Positions 33,905-44,860 are shown, counted from the stretch's first letter. The stretch is DNA of 64,000 bases from an uncultured Methanobacteriaceae archaeon (GCA_947259185.1 CAMYKT010000010.1:1-64000); one strand, 5' to 3'. Made by a program: numbers and translations. The notes: generated by a model from the sequence alone, not told the origin.

Positions 33905-35675
33905 CCGACAAACTATAATTGGGGAAATTAAAAATGTTGCAGGCAATGATATATTAGTTCAACTATCAGATGGATTAAAATCGAATATGCCAGTCATTGA
34001 TGGTATAGTTTATCGTGTTGGTCAAATTGGTTCATTTTTAAAAGTGCCTTTAGGATATACAAATTTATATGGTATTGTAACACAAACTGGGGCAAGGCCC
34101 ATGCCTAAAAGTACTGATAAATTTTTAAAAGAAGAAAATTTTGATTTAGAGAATAATCAATGGCTCAACATGGCATTAGTTGGTGAACGTGTGGGATCTA
34201 AATTTGAAAGAGGCGTCTCACAATCTCCCACTACGGGTGATAAAGTCCATTTGGTAACGATAGATGATTTGAGCATGATTTATGGGGGCTTTGATGATAA
34301 AAATTCTATTGTTGTTGGCAATATTAGTATTTCCGAAAGTTTAGATGCCAAACTGGACTTAAATAAATTGATTTCCAGACATTGTGCTATTCTTGGTTCA
34401 ACGGGCAGTGGTAAATCAAATTCAACTGTTATTTTATTGAAAGCTATTGCAGATAAAAAATTTAAAAGTTCAAGAATTCTTGTAGTCGACCCCCATGGGG
34501 AATATAACAGTGCTTTGAACGGCAAAAGCAATGTATATAGAATTAATGCTAGTTCATCAGAAAATGAATTATATATTCCATTTTGGGCATTGCCTTTTAA
34601 TGAACTGATGAGTATTTTTTCAGGAAACTTATCAGATCAAAACAAAGATTATATACGGTCTAAAATTGTTGAAGCAAAGATAAATTCAGTTGAAATAAAT
34701 AGTTTAGAAGTAGAAAAAGAAACTGTCACTGCAGATAGCCCAATACCCTTTAGTTTGAATCAATTATGGTTCAAATTAGATGATTTCGAGAGAAAAACAT
34801 ATGAATCTAATAAAACTACAGAATGCTTAATTGAAGAAGGTGATCCCGAAAAATTAATATCAAGCAAATATGAGCCAGCAGCTCCTGGAGGAGGAAGACC
34901 ATTCCTTAATAATAAGGCAATGTATATTTTAAGTTTTCTTGATAGTGTCAGAATAAAATTAAAGGACAGCCGATATAATTTTTTATTTAACCCCGGTCCT
35001 TTTAATCCAGAGTTAAATGGTGAAATACAGAATGATTTAAATAATTTATTAATTGATTGGTTGGATAATAATGAGCCTATCACAATCCTTGATTTATCGG
35101 GGGTACCTAGTGAAATAATGAATTCGATCTCAGGCACTTTACTAAAAATTGTTTATGATGCTTTATTCTGGGGTCAGAACTTAGCTGCTGGGGGGAAAGA
35201 ACAACCTCTATTAATTGTTCTTGAAGAAGCACATAATTATTTAAAGGCAGGTGAAAACTCAATTTCCTCTAAAACTGTTCAAACCATAGCAAAAGAGGGT
35301 AGAAAATATGGGGTTGGTTTGCTACTTGTAACACAAAGACCCTCTGAGTTAGATGAAACAGTTTTAAGTCAGTGTGGAACCATAGTATCTCTTAGAATGA
35401 ACAATTCCAAAGACAGAATCCACATTCAGTCAGCTATACAGGATGAATTACAGGCAATTGTGGATTTGCTTCCTAGTTTAAGGACAGGTGAAGGTATTGT
35501 TTCAGGAGAAGCTGTAAAGATACCATCTAGAGTTAAATTCCATAAGGCGTCAAATACACCAAAAAGTTCAGATCCTTTAGCTTCTGAATTGTGGAAAAAT
35601 GAAAAAGAAAATAAACATGAAAATTATAAAATTTTATTAAGATTGTGGAGAAATCAAAAATTAAAGGAGGAATAA
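33897..35675 (+). CDS. HerA-type hexameric ATPase of a SIR2-HerA defence system
   Basis: This is an FtsK/HerA-superfamily ATPase of about 592 aa. An N-terminal HAS-type barrel (IIGEIKNVAGNDILVQLSDG) is followed by Walker A GSTGSGKSN (near residue 167), a DUF87-type core, Walker B LLIVLEEAHNYL (near residue 438), and a sensor region LLLVTQRPSELDETVLSQCGT. Bound to a SIR2 protein it forms a ring that controls NADase activity and may act on DNA (established for SIR2-HerA systems). The ATG at 33897 overlaps the SIR2 stop; a start 18 bases earlier is also possible. No separate nuclease motif is seen. Confidence 0.87.
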   Translation: MNDRQTIIGEIKNVAGNDILVQLSDGLKSNMPVIDGIVYRVGQIGSFLKVPLGYTNLYGIVTQTGARPMPKSTDKFLKEENFDLENNQWLNMALVGERVGSKFERGVSQSPTTGDKVHLVTIDDLSMIYGGFDDKNSIVVGNISISESLDAKLDLNKLISRHCAILGSTGSGKSNSTVILLKAIADKKFKSSRILVVDPHGEYNSALNGKSNVYRINASSSENELYIPFWALPFNELMSIFSGNLSDQNKDYIRSKIVEAKINSVEINSLEVEKETVTADSPIPFSLNQLWFKLDDFERKTYESNKTTECLIEEGDPEKLISSKYEPAAPGGGRPFLNNKAMYILSFLDSVRIKLKDSRYNFLFNPGPFNPELNGEIQNDLNNLLIDWLDNNEPITILDLSGVPSEIMNSISGTLLKIVYDALFWGQNLAAGGKEQPLLIVLEEAHNYLKAGENSISSKTVQTIAKEGRKYGVGLLLVTQRPSELDETVLSQCGTIVSLRMNNSKDRIHIQSAIQDELQAIVDLLPSLRTGEGIVSGEAVKIPSRVKFHKASNTPKSSDPLASELWKNEKENKHENYKILLRLWRNQKLKEE

Positions 35676-35678
35676 ACT

Positions 35679-35897
35679 ATGGTGCCTGATATGATTCCGG
35701 TTAGTTCATCAAATGTTGCGGCGATAGGTTATGATCAGAATGAGAAAACTGTATATGTGAGGTTTTTGAACCAAAGTTTGTATATATACAAAGGAGTTCC
35801 TGAAAATGAGTTTAATAACTTAAAAAATGCACCTTCTATTGGCTCTTATTTGCATAGGAACTTCAAAAACGTTTATCCTTATGCAAGGATAGAATAG
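35679..35897 (+). CDS. KTSC-domain protein
   Basis: This 72-aa protein is a single KTSC domain: VSSSNVAAIGYDQNEKTVYV, then QSLYIYKGVPENEFNNL and SIGSYLHRNFKNVYPY. The domain occurs alone or fused to nucleases and phage-linked proteins and is thought to bind nucleic acid (family-level knowledge, function unproven). It begins 3 bases after the HerA stop, with AGGAGG inside the HerA end, so it is a translated third gene of the operon. It is not part of the described SIR2-HerA pair as I know it. Confidence 0.8.
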   Translation: MVPDMIPVSSSNVAAIGYDQNEKTVYVRFLNQSLYIYKGVPENEFNNLKNAPSIGSYLHRNFKNVYPYARIE

Positions 35898-36160
35898 TAA
35901 TATTCATAAAACATTATCTTTTAGTTTAATAAGTTATTTGCCCATTTACCTGATTAAAATAGTTTCTTCGGATTGCTCTTGTTCGGATGTGCAAATGCTT
36001 GTTAAATAATCTTATTTTTTTGTTTTTAGCATCATTTTATTAACAATATTGTTTATTATTAATTAAAAAAATAGTAATATTAATATAAAAGTAAGGCCTA
36101 ATACTTTTAAATTTTATAAATAGTTCTTTAGTTTTTTTAATTGATAGTGAGTTGATATGT

Positions 36161-36259
36161 ATGAATAAAAGTAGTAAATATACTAAAATTGATCAAATAT
36201 TAAATGTGTGGGATGAGTTAATAAATTGGGCTAAGAATAAAAAATCACATTTCCACTAG
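36161..36259 (+). CDS. possible 32-aa peptide
   Basis: A short frame begins at ATG after GTGAGTTG and encodes a basic peptide with an amphipathic segment (IDQILNVWDELINWAKNKK). It may be a genuine small protein or a leftover fragment in the cassette's right flank. There is no family match I can name. Confidence 0.25.
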   Translation: MNKSSKYTKIDQILNVWDELINWAKNKKSHFH

Positions 36260-36316
36260 ATGTATTCCTATTGATTTGTCTTAATAATGGGGGACAAGTT
36301 TTCGTTAACCATATTT

Positions 36317-36350
36317 TTTACCGAAGTTAATAAAAAACTATAAACTAATT
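36317..36350. repeat. 34-bp direct repeat, right copy
   Basis: It is identical to 32275-32308. It is followed by TTAAATAAAAA, which also occurs about 24 bases after the left copy, as if a short segment were deleted or inserted next to one of them. It contains a TATA-like element upstream of the radical SAM gene, so it may be the ancestral copy. Confidence 0.85.
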
Positions 36351-36412
36351 TTAAATAAAAATAATCTATAAAAGTATCTAAATAAATTATCAAAATCCCA
36401 GAGATGGACTAA

Positions 36413-37516
36413 ATGGTAAGAGTAAAAGTAAATGGCACTACAATTGAATCCCAGGGCCTGGTTAAAGATGCCCTAGTATCTGCCGGTATAAAGATAAATA
36501 AATTTCTGGAAGACGATGAAGCAGAATCTGTTTTCATGCCCTGTGATTGTGGCGGGTGCTGGTCCTGTGCAGTTAAAATAAATGGTAGATTATCATTAAG
36601 TTGCAACACCCCCTTAGAAGAGGACATGGATATACAAACCATTAAAAGTCCAGATAAGACCTTAAGGGTGGTTAGTAGCCTGGGAGCGCACACTGCCGGT
36701 GGGGTGGGAACTCCTTATTTTCTAAAAAAGGAGAAAAAACCGGTGGAGATTGTGGTATTTACCCATGGCTGTAATCTTCGTTGTCCCCAGTGCCAGAATT
36801 CCCAGGTGGCCTTTACGGATAGGGGGAATCTCCTGGAGCCTCAGGAAACCAGTCAAATTCTTTCAGGTTTAGAAGAGGGGATGGGAATTAATACTATAAC
36901 CTTTTCTGGTGGAGAAAGTACTCTAAACCCCACCTGGCTTTTAAAAACCATAGAGCACCTTAAAAAAATTAAAAATAAGATTAATATCCATGTAGATACT
37001 AATGGAACCATCTTAACTCCGGAATATATGGATAAGTTAATTAAATCAGGGGTTAATCGTCTGGGAATTGATTTAAAAGGAGTTAATCTTCCCACCTTCC
37101 AATTGATTAGTGGTGTGGAAGACCCTTATTTAGCCCGGAAATATCTGGATAATTCCTGGAGGGCAGTAGAGTACCTGATTAAAAATTATAATATGGAATA
37201 TGTAATAAAATCAGGTGATAAATATCAGCTGATAAAAGGAGTTAAAAATACTAATAAACCCTCTCTATTTCTGGGAATTGGGATTCCCTATAATAAAGAT
37301 TTGATTTCAAAAAATGAGATAATAGAGATGGGTATGCAGATAAAAAAGTGGGATTCTAAAATTCAAGTATGTGTTCTGGATTACCGGCCAGAGTTTAAAA
37401 GAAAAGATCTCATTAAACCCGACTGGAAGGAAATGATAGAGATAAAAAATATTCTAAATGATCTGGGCCTGGAAACCGTGCTACTTCAAAGTGAAAAAGG
37501 ATACTATGGTCCTTGA
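36413..37516 (+). CDS. radical SAM protein with N-terminal ferredoxin-like domain
   Basis: Residues 1 to about 85 look like a small ferredoxin-like domain with CDCGGCWSC and a later SCNTP cysteine, probably for a [2Fe-2S] cluster. The rest is a radical SAM enzyme with the 4Fe-4S motif CNLRCPQCQ (near residue 120) and the GGE motif ITFSGGESTLNP. The AmmeMemo/PFL-activase-like layout fits an activase or peptide-modifying enzyme. The target is unknown. The gene directly follows the SIR2-HerA cassette but has host-like composition. Confidence 0.82.
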   Translation: MVRVKVNGTTIESQGLVKDALVSAGIKINKFLEDDEAESVFMPCDCGGCWSCAVKINGRLSLSCNTPLEEDMDIQTIKSPDKTLRVVSSLGAHTAGGVGTPYFLKKEKKPVEIVVFTHGCNLRCPQCQNSQVAFTDRGNLLEPQETSQILSGLEEGMGINTITFSGGESTLNPTWLLKTIEHLKKIKNKINIHVDTNGTILTPEYMDKLIKSGVNRLGIDLKGVNLPTFQLISGVEDPYLARKYLDNSWRAVEYLIKNYNMEYVIKSGDKYQLIKGVKNTNKPSLFLGIGIPYNKDLISKNEIIEMGMQIKKWDSKIQVCVLDYRPEFKRKDLIKPDWKEMIEIKNILNDLGLETVLLQSEKGYYGP

Positions 37517-37655
37517 AATATATTATCTAATCTTGTACTCTTCCATAGGCTCTAATTCTAACTACATCAAGACTTAATCATTTTAAATTAGACCTGCTTA
37601 TAAAAAAATTATATAAAGTTGCAAGGCCCATATATTATCTAAAGGAGGTGGGGTA

Positions 37656-38012
37656 ATGGTAAAATGGAGTGCAGTAATTGTGGGATTTATTTTATCCTTA
37701 GTATTTCCCGGAATTATGGCGCAATTTAGTCCTGATTGGGGATCATTTATAGGATTGCTATTGGCCGGTTTTGTAGTGGGTATAATAGTTAAAGGGGGAG
37801 CATTTAATGGTTTCTGGAATGCTTCAGTTGCAGGAGCGTTTGGCGGATTATTAAGTGCCATATTGATAACTATTCTAGGTACAGTCGCTGCAGGGCTTGC
37901 AGGTTTTGCAGTAGGTGCATTAAGTGGCTTAGTACTATTTATAGGTGCTCTAATACAGTACATGGTTTCCATGGGTATTGGAGGAGCTATTGGAGCTGCT
38001 ATATCCAATTAA
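37656..38012 (+). CDS. small glycine-rich membrane protein (DUF5518-like)
   Basis: This 118-aa, very hydrophobic protein has about four membrane helices rich in glycine and alanine (LLLAGFVVGIIVKGGAF, AAGLAGFAVGALSGLVLFIG). It resembles the DUF5518 family, frequent in Methanobacterium, of unknown role. A strong GGAGGTGG site precedes the ATG. T-rich tracts follow the stop. Confidence 0.7.
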   Translation: MVKWSAVIVGFILSLVFPGIMAQFSPDWGSFIGLLLAGFVVGIIVKGGAFNGFWNASVAGAFGGLLSAILITILGTVAAGLAGFAVGALSGLVLFIGALIQYMVSMGIGGAIGAAISN

Positions 38013-38015
38013 ACC

Positions 38016-38043
38016 TTTTTAATTTTTTTTACTATTTTTTTTT
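38016..38043 (+). terminator. T-rich terminator after the DUF5518-like gene
   Basis: Three T runs of five, eight and nine bases follow the stop codon directly. This pattern is typical of archaeal termination. Confidence 0.5.
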
Positions 38044-38108
38044 AATTAACTTTAATACTCCTGAAACCATACTTTACTAAAAAAACTATGAAATCCCAGG
38101 AGATTGAA

Positions 38109-38624
38109 ATGAGAATTGGCGTATTATCCGACACCCCCATACCTGAAAGGGCCTCTGAAATACCAGATATGGTTAAAAGTATCTTCAAAAGTGTGGATAT
38201 GATCTTACATTGTGGAGATCTAACTTCCCTTAAAGTTAAAGAAGAATTAGAATCTCTGGCCCCTACCTATTGCGTACAGGGGAACATGGATAGATATGGT
38301 GGTTTGGAACTTCCTAAAAGCAGAGTAATTGAGATTGAAGGAATAAAAATAGGTTTAAATCATGGGGAAGTTTATCCCCGGGGAGATACCCAGCAATTAA
38401 AATATATTGCCCTGGAACTGGATGTGGAAGTTTTAATCACCGGTCACACTCACTGGGCATTTATAAAGGAAGTAGAAGGCATTTTAATGTTAAACCCGGG
38501 GAGTGCCACTGTACCCCGTTTATCAGATCCCACCATCATGTTACTGGAAATTGAAAAGGGCAATGTTGATTCAGAAATAATTAAAGTGGGAGACCCCTGT
38601 AAATCAGTGAATTTCAAAAAGTAA
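38109..38624 (+). CDS. YfcE/MJ0936-type metallophosphoesterase with altered metal motif
   Basis: This is a 171-aa phosphodiesterase-fold protein. Conserved motifs are ILHCGDLTS, QGNMDR, GLNHGEVY, ITGHTHWAF and LNPGSATVPR, which bind the two metal ions. The first motif, normally DTHxP, reads LSDTPIPER here: the metal-binding histidine is a proline (codon CCC instead of CAC). Activity may be reduced, or one metal site may be rearranged. I start at 38109 because AGGAG lies 7 bases upstream. It is followed by rlmE after 26 bases. Confidence 0.82.
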   Translation: MRIGVLSDTPIPERASEIPDMVKSIFKSVDMILHCGDLTSLKVKEELESLAPTYCVQGNMDRYGGLELPKSRVIEIEGIKIGLNHGEVYPRGDTQQLKYIALELDVEVLITGHTHWAFIKEVEGILMLNPGSATVPRLSDPTIMLLEIEKGNVDSEIIKVGDPCKSVNFKK

Positions 38625-38650
38625 GACATTAAAAAAAAAAGGTAATTATC

Positions 38651-39262
38651 ATGGGAAAAAGATGGCAGGTAGAGAAAAAAAAGGAGCACTACTACAAAAG
38701 TGCTAAAAAAGAAAATTATCGTTCCCGAGCTTCCTACAAACTGCAACAATTAAATAAAAAATTCAGGATTATTAAAAAAGGAGATGTGGTGGTGGATCTC
38801 GGTGCTGCTCCTGGAGGATGGTCCCAGGTAGCTCTGGAGAGAGTGGAAGAAGAAGGTGTAGTTCTGGGTGTGGATTTACAAAGGATTAAACCATTTGCTG
38901 AAGATAATTTCCACTTTATTCAGGGAGATTTTACCCGGGATGAAATCCAGAAATCCATCACAGAAAAAATAGGTGGAAAAGCAGATGTGGTAATTTCAGA
39001 TGCCTCCCCCTCCCTTTCCGGTATAAAAGATATTGACCAGCTTAGGATTATGGATTTAGGGGAGAGTGTTTTAAAAATCAGTATAACTATATTAAAAGAC
39101 CAGGGAAATCTTTTAATGAAATCATTTCAGGGCCCCGGGTATGAAGAACTTATAAAAAAATTAAAAACCGAATTTAAAGTGGTGAAAACCACCAAACCTG
39201 CTTCTTCTAGAAAGAAAAGTGCAGAAATGTATTTAATTGGAATGGGATTTAAGGGTTATTAG
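38651..39262 (+). CDS. rlmE: 23S rRNA (uridine-2'-O)-methyltransferase RlmE/FtsJ
   Basis: This is a 203-aa SAM-dependent RNA 2'-O-methyltransferase of the RrmJ/FtsJ family. The SAM-binding DLGAAPGGWSQVAL (about residues 51-64), the catalytic aspartate in VISDASPSLSG, and the lysines in YRSRASYKLQQ and LLMKSFQGPG complete the K-D-K-E set of the family. In bacteria it methylates U2552 of 23S rRNA. AAAGGT precedes the ATG. Confidence 0.9.
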   Translation: MGKRWQVEKKKEHYYKSAKKENYRSRASYKLQQLNKKFRIIKKGDVVVDLGAAPGGWSQVALERVEEEGVVLGVDLQRIKPFAEDNFHFIQGDFTRDEIQKSITEKIGGKADVVISDASPSLSGIKDIDQLRIMDLGESVLKISITILKDQGNLLMKSFQGPGYEELIKKLKTEFKVVKTTKPASSRKKSAEMYLIGMGFKGY

Positions 39263-39320
39263 GGCCATTATTCTCCATAAAATAAAATAAACCCTTATAA
39301 AAAAAGGTGAAATTTTTTAA

Positions 39321-39755
39321 TTAAAATCTAGCCCTTAAATCAGCTAAAGCTTGTTCTGCGGCTCTAAGTTGAGTATTGGCTATTCCAATTCTATTTTGAA
39401 CTTCTTCAGCAGGTAAGTTGGCCGATAGTGCACTTTCCACATCCCCCACTGCCGATCGAGCCTTTACCAGTTCTAATTCAGCATTGACGTACTGCTTCTG
39501 GATATCATTATTTCCGGTACGATAGGCTTCAGTTTTTGCAGAATCATAATTAACCTCCAGAGTTGAGAGATCTGTTTTTAATACTGCCAGTTGATCATAA
39601 GCAGACCCACTATCCACACTGGATGATATGCTGGAAGATATTAAATCCACACCAATATAGGCAAATATGAGAATGGTGGCTACTATCATCAGCACGCCCA
39701 GGACCGATATGCTCATGGAAGTAACTTTAAATAAGTTTAATCTTGATTTTTTCAT
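39321..39755 (-). CDS. membrane-anchored coiled-coil protein, unknown
   Basis: This 144-aa protein has one N-terminal membrane helix (residues 13-36) and then a soluble alpha-helical part of about 100 residues rich in Ala, Glu and Gln, predicted as a coiled coil. No family is recognised. AGGTG precedes the ATG. It is convergent with rlmE and upstream-divergent from mcm. Confidence 0.65.
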   Translation of the reverse strand: MKKSRLNLFKVTSMSISVLGVLMIVATILIFAYIGVDLISSSISSSVDSGSAYDQLAVLKTDLSTLEVNYDSAKTEAYRTGNNDIQKQYVNAELELVKARSAVGDVESALSANLPAEEVQNRIGIANTQLRAAEQALADLRARF

Positions 39756-39957
39756 AAAAACACCTGCTAAAAAAGGAGATTGAATATATTTGTTTTTTTA
39801 AAGTAAATAAAAATTTTATATAAACTGAGTATAATACTTATTAAAAGTATTAGAATGCTATTTTTTATTATCTAATATTCATGGTTTATAAAGGTATAAA
39901 TTGTAAATTTTTTTTCCAGTAAATCATTTATAATTAATAGGGTTATATATTTGCATA

Positions 39958-41958
<2,001 letters not shown>

Positions 41959-42121
41959 TTCCTTTTTAAACTTTTAAAGAATTTAAGGGCAATTTATTAT
42001 AATAGAACCTTATTTTAAGGGTAATTTATACTAAAAAATTTAGGATTTTTTTATAAAATCCTTTTAAATATTTAATTACGGGAATGTGCTATTCCCCCAC
42101 TATATTATTTGGAGGTATATT

Positions 42122-42529
42122 ATGTCAGATTATGAAAACTTATTAGAACGGGCCATTGATCAATTACCGCCTGAAGTATTTGAATCCAAGCGTTTTAGTG
42201 TTCCTAAAGCTTATTCTGTTATTCAGGGAAACCGGACCTTTATTCAAAATTTCAGGGAGATTGCCGATGCTCTGAACCGGGACCCCCAACACCTTTTAAA
42301 ATTCCTTTTAAGAGAACTGGGTACAGCAGGAAACCTGGAAGGTGGAAGAGCCATTATGCAAGGTAAATTTACTCATTACCTGATTAATGAAAGGGTTGAC
42401 GATTATGTGCAGAAATTTGTAATGTGCCATGAGTGTAACCGGCCTGATACCCGGATTATAAGGGAAGACCGGATTTTCATTCTCAAATGTGAGGCCTGTG
42501 GTGCTAAAGCTCCTCTAAAGACCTTATAA
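42122..42529 (+). CDS. translation initiation factor aIF2 subunit beta
   Basis: This is the beta subunit of archaeal IF2, which delivers initiator tRNA to the small ribosomal subunit. An alpha-helical N-terminus is followed by a central domain (FREIADALNRDPQHLLKFLLRELG) and a C-terminal zinc ribbon (CHECNRPDT and CEACGA). The start at 42122 (MSDYENLLER) follows a GGAGGT site; an ATG 36 bases upstream lacks one. The 135-aa length is typical. It lies downstream of mcm. Confidence 0.93.
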   Translation: MSDYENLLERAIDQLPPEVFESKRFSVPKAYSVIQGNRTFIQNFREIADALNRDPQHLLKFLLRELGTAGNLEGGRAIMQGKFTHYLINERVDDYVQKFVMCHECNRPDTRIIREDRIFILKCEACGAKAPLKTL

Positions 42530-42622
42530 TTCAATTTAAAATAAAATATTATTAATTGCAGGTGGATTTTTTAAAAATCAACCCCCTGTAACTTTTTTAT
42601 AAATTTTTTAAGGTAATTATAT

Positions 42623-43666
42623 ATGTTTTGTCCCCAATGCGGTAGTTCCGATACACAATTAGTTGAAGGACTATGTAAAACTTGTTTTTTGAAAGAATTC
42701 TATCTTTTGAAGTTGGAAAGTGAAATAATAGTAACCCTGTGCACTTCCTGTCACTCCCAGATCCAGGAAGGAAAGTGGAAAGAATTGGGTTTACCAGAAG
42801 AAGAAATCATTTACCAGGCCCTGGAGGAAAATATCCACGTCTCCCCTATGGCAGAAAATGTAGAAATAGAATTAGAAATAATTCACCGGAGAGGATCTCT
42901 GGCAGATTGCAGGGTTATAGCAAAAGGAGTAGTTTTTGGTGAAGAAATTACTCAAGAATATAAAACTACAGTCCGTTTGAATAAAACTGTGTGCCCGGAT
43001 TGTAGTAAAATCGCTTCTGGTTATTATGAATCAGTTATCCAGTTAAGAGCAGATAATAGGCCTCTTTATCAGGAAGAAATAGCCCTGGCTGATGAAATTA
43101 TAGCCCTTAACTTGAATAAGCTTGAAAAAAAGAATAGAATGGCCTATATCACCCAGAGAACCCCTATGAAAGAAGGAATGGATTACTATATCGGTTCTCA
43201 AAAGGCAGCTAAAAAATTAATCAATAAATTAAGGGAACAGCTGGGAGGTTTGGTAAAGGAATCACCCCGGCTTATGGGACAGGATAAGTCCACTGGAAAG
43301 GGACTTTACCGTACCTGGATATCTTTACGCCTCCCCCAATTTAGTATAGATGATTTTATCCAGTATAATGATCGTTTAGCCCAGGTAAAATCCCTTGATT
43401 CTAGAAAGATAATAGTTAGAGATTTGATTAACCAGGAAAAATTCAGCATACTGTGGAAGGATTATGCTAACATTAAATTAATAGGACACCTGGAAGATAT
43501 TCAAAAAACAACCCTTACTTCCAAAACCCCCCATTCTATTCAAATATTACATCCCACCACCTTTGAACCAATAGACCTGGAAATCAATCCAGATTATGAT
43601 AAGTTAAGTATAGGTGATGAGGTGGATGTACTGGAAATAGAAGGAAAAATCTATATCATCTTATAA
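42623..43666 (+). CDS. nmd3: NMD3-family ribosome-associated protein
   Basis: This is an archaeal member of the NMD3 family, which in eukaryotes is a 60S export adaptor and in archaea probably assists large-subunit assembly. The 347-aa protein has N-terminal zinc cysteines (CPQCGSSDTQ, LCKTCF, LCTSCH and VCPDCSK). A long beta-rich domain follows, ending in an OB-like region (IGDEVDVLEIEGKIYIIL). AAGGT precedes the ATG. It sits between aif2b and tyrS, in a translation-gene run. Confidence 0.88.
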   Translation: MFCPQCGSSDTQLVEGLCKTCFLKEFYLLKLESEIIVTLCTSCHSQIQEGKWKELGLPEEEIIYQALEENIHVSPMAENVEIELEIIHRRGSLADCRVIAKGVVFGEEITQEYKTTVRLNKTVCPDCSKIASGYYESVIQLRADNRPLYQEEIALADEIIALNLNKLEKKNRMAYITQRTPMKEGMDYYIGSQKAAKKLINKLREQLGGLVKESPRLMGQDKSTGKGLYRTWISLRLPQFSIDDFIQYNDRLAQVKSLDSRKIIVRDLINQEKFSILWKDYANIKLIGHLEDIQKTTLTSKTPHSIQILHPTTFEPIDLEINPDYDKLSIGDEVDVLEIEGKIYIIL

Positions 43667-43844
43667 AAAAGAAGAATCTATCCTCTTTTAAAGGTAATAA
43701 ACTAAATCATGTCAATTTTAGGAATATTTAGCAATAATTATAATTTAAATAAGTTTATCTGCGTTAAATAGGTATAAAAAGATTTTGATTGGTTTTAATG
43801 GAATTTAATAACTTTTATATGGAATTTAAACTAATGGTGATTAC

Positions 43845-44816
43845 ATGGACCTGGAAAAAAAGATGGAACTGATAAGTGAAGGAACCCTGGAAGTTATAAG
43901 TCCAGAAGAGCTGGAAAAAAAATTAAATAAAAAAAATCCAGTGGCCTATATTGGGTATGAACCTTCGGGGAAAATCCATCTCGGGCATGCCATTACTGTG
44001 ATGAAAATGATAGACCTCCAGAAGGCAGGTTTTAAAATCAAGATACTTTTAGCCGATTATCATGCTTATTTAAATGGCAAAGGCAGTTTGGAAGAAATTA
44101 AAGATGTGGCCCAGTATAATAAACATTGTTTTTTAGCTTTGGGACTTTCAAGTGAAACAGAATTCATTTTAGGATCCAGTTTCCAGACTAAAAAAGAATA
44201 TACTGATCAGGTATATCAACTGGCCATTTTAACCACTCTGGTTCGGGCTAAAAGAAGTATGGCCCAAATTTCTAGAGATTCAGAAGACCATAAGGTGGCA
44301 GAAGTGATTTATCCCCTGATGCAGGTGGTGGATATGGTATCCCTAGAAGCAGACTTAGCTTTAGGTGGTATGGAGCAAAGGAAAATTCATATGCTGGCCC
44401 GGGAAAATCTACCTCGCCTGAATCAGGAAGCACCAGTTTGCATACACACTCCTCTTTTGCATGGTACCGATGGGAGTGATAAGATGTCCTCCAGTAAGGG
44501 TAATTTTATTGCCATTGACGATTCACCAGCTGAAATTAAGAAAAAACTTAAAAAAAGTTACTGTCCTGCTCAGGAAGTGGATAAAAACCCGGTGATGGAA
44601 ATGGCCCGGCATTTCATCTTTAGAGAAAATGAGCACATAATAATCAAGCGTCCGGAAAAATTCGGAGGGAACCTGCAGCTATCCTATCTGGAACTAGTTG
44701 AAATGTATGAAAAAGGCGATTTGCATCCTCTGGATCTTAAAAATTCTGTGGGTGAGTATTTAATTGATATTTTAGCACCGGTCCGAGAGTATATGGAAAA
44801 AAATTATTCAGATTAG
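43845..44816 (+). CDS. tyrS: tyrosyl-tRNA synthetase
   Basis: This is an archaeal-type TyrRS of 323 aa that charges tRNA-Tyr. The class I signatures are present as KIHLGHAIT (the HIGH box) and KMSSSKGN (the KMSKS box). The catalytic core includes AILTTLVRAKRSMAQ and LMQVVDMVSLEADLALGGMEQ. GGTGATT precedes the ATG. A small unknown gene follows after 44 bases. Confidence 0.95.
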   Translation: MDLEKKMELISEGTLEVISPEELEKKLNKKNPVAYIGYEPSGKIHLGHAITVMKMIDLQKAGFKIKILLADYHAYLNGKGSLEEIKDVAQYNKHCFLALGLSSETEFILGSSFQTKKEYTDQVYQLAILTTLVRAKRSMAQISRDSEDHKVAEVIYPLMQVVDMVSLEADLALGGMEQRKIHMLARENLPRLNQEAPVCIHTPLLHGTDGSDKMSSSKGNFIAIDDSPAEIKKKLKKSYCPAQEVDKNPVMEMARHFIFRENEHIIIKRPEKFGGNLQLSYLELVEMYEKGDLHPLDLKNSVGEYLIDILAPVREYMEKNYSD

Positions 44817-44860
44817 TTATAAAATTTTATTATTTATTGGAAAATAGTCAGGTGATAATA

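Larger units (their letters stand above)
32275..36350. mobile_element. candidate defence cassette (SIR2-HerA-KTSC) bounded by 34-bp direct repeats
   Basis: A perfect 34-bp repeat beginning TTTACCGAAGTTAAT occurs at both ends (32275-32308 and 36317-36350). The 4.04 kb unit between repeat starts carries three plus-strand genes, tightly packed, with visibly lower GC and different codon choice from the flanking host genes. No integrase or transposase is encoded. Removing one unit would leave the TSUP and radical SAM genes separated by one repeat copy. Transfer is inferred, not proven. Confidence 0.6.
35898..36412. other. right boundary of the SIR2-HerA cassette and radical SAM promoter region
   Basis: This stretch is AT-rich. 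It holds a possible 32-codon frame (36161-36259), the right copy of the 34-bp repeat (36317-36350) and two TATA-like elements for the radical SAM gene: ACTATAAAC inside the repeat, and TCTATAAAAG near 36364-36373. I see nothing else. Confidence 0.45.

Noticed and set aside
32275..36350. Cassette as an insertion sequence
   Set aside because: The repeats are direct, not inverted, and no transposase is encoded, so I do not call it an IS element.
37598..38008. 136-codon minus-strand frame rich in Ala, Pro and Asn
   Set aside because: It is the mirror of the Gly/Ala-rich membrane protein on the plus strand, which has a strong ribosome site.
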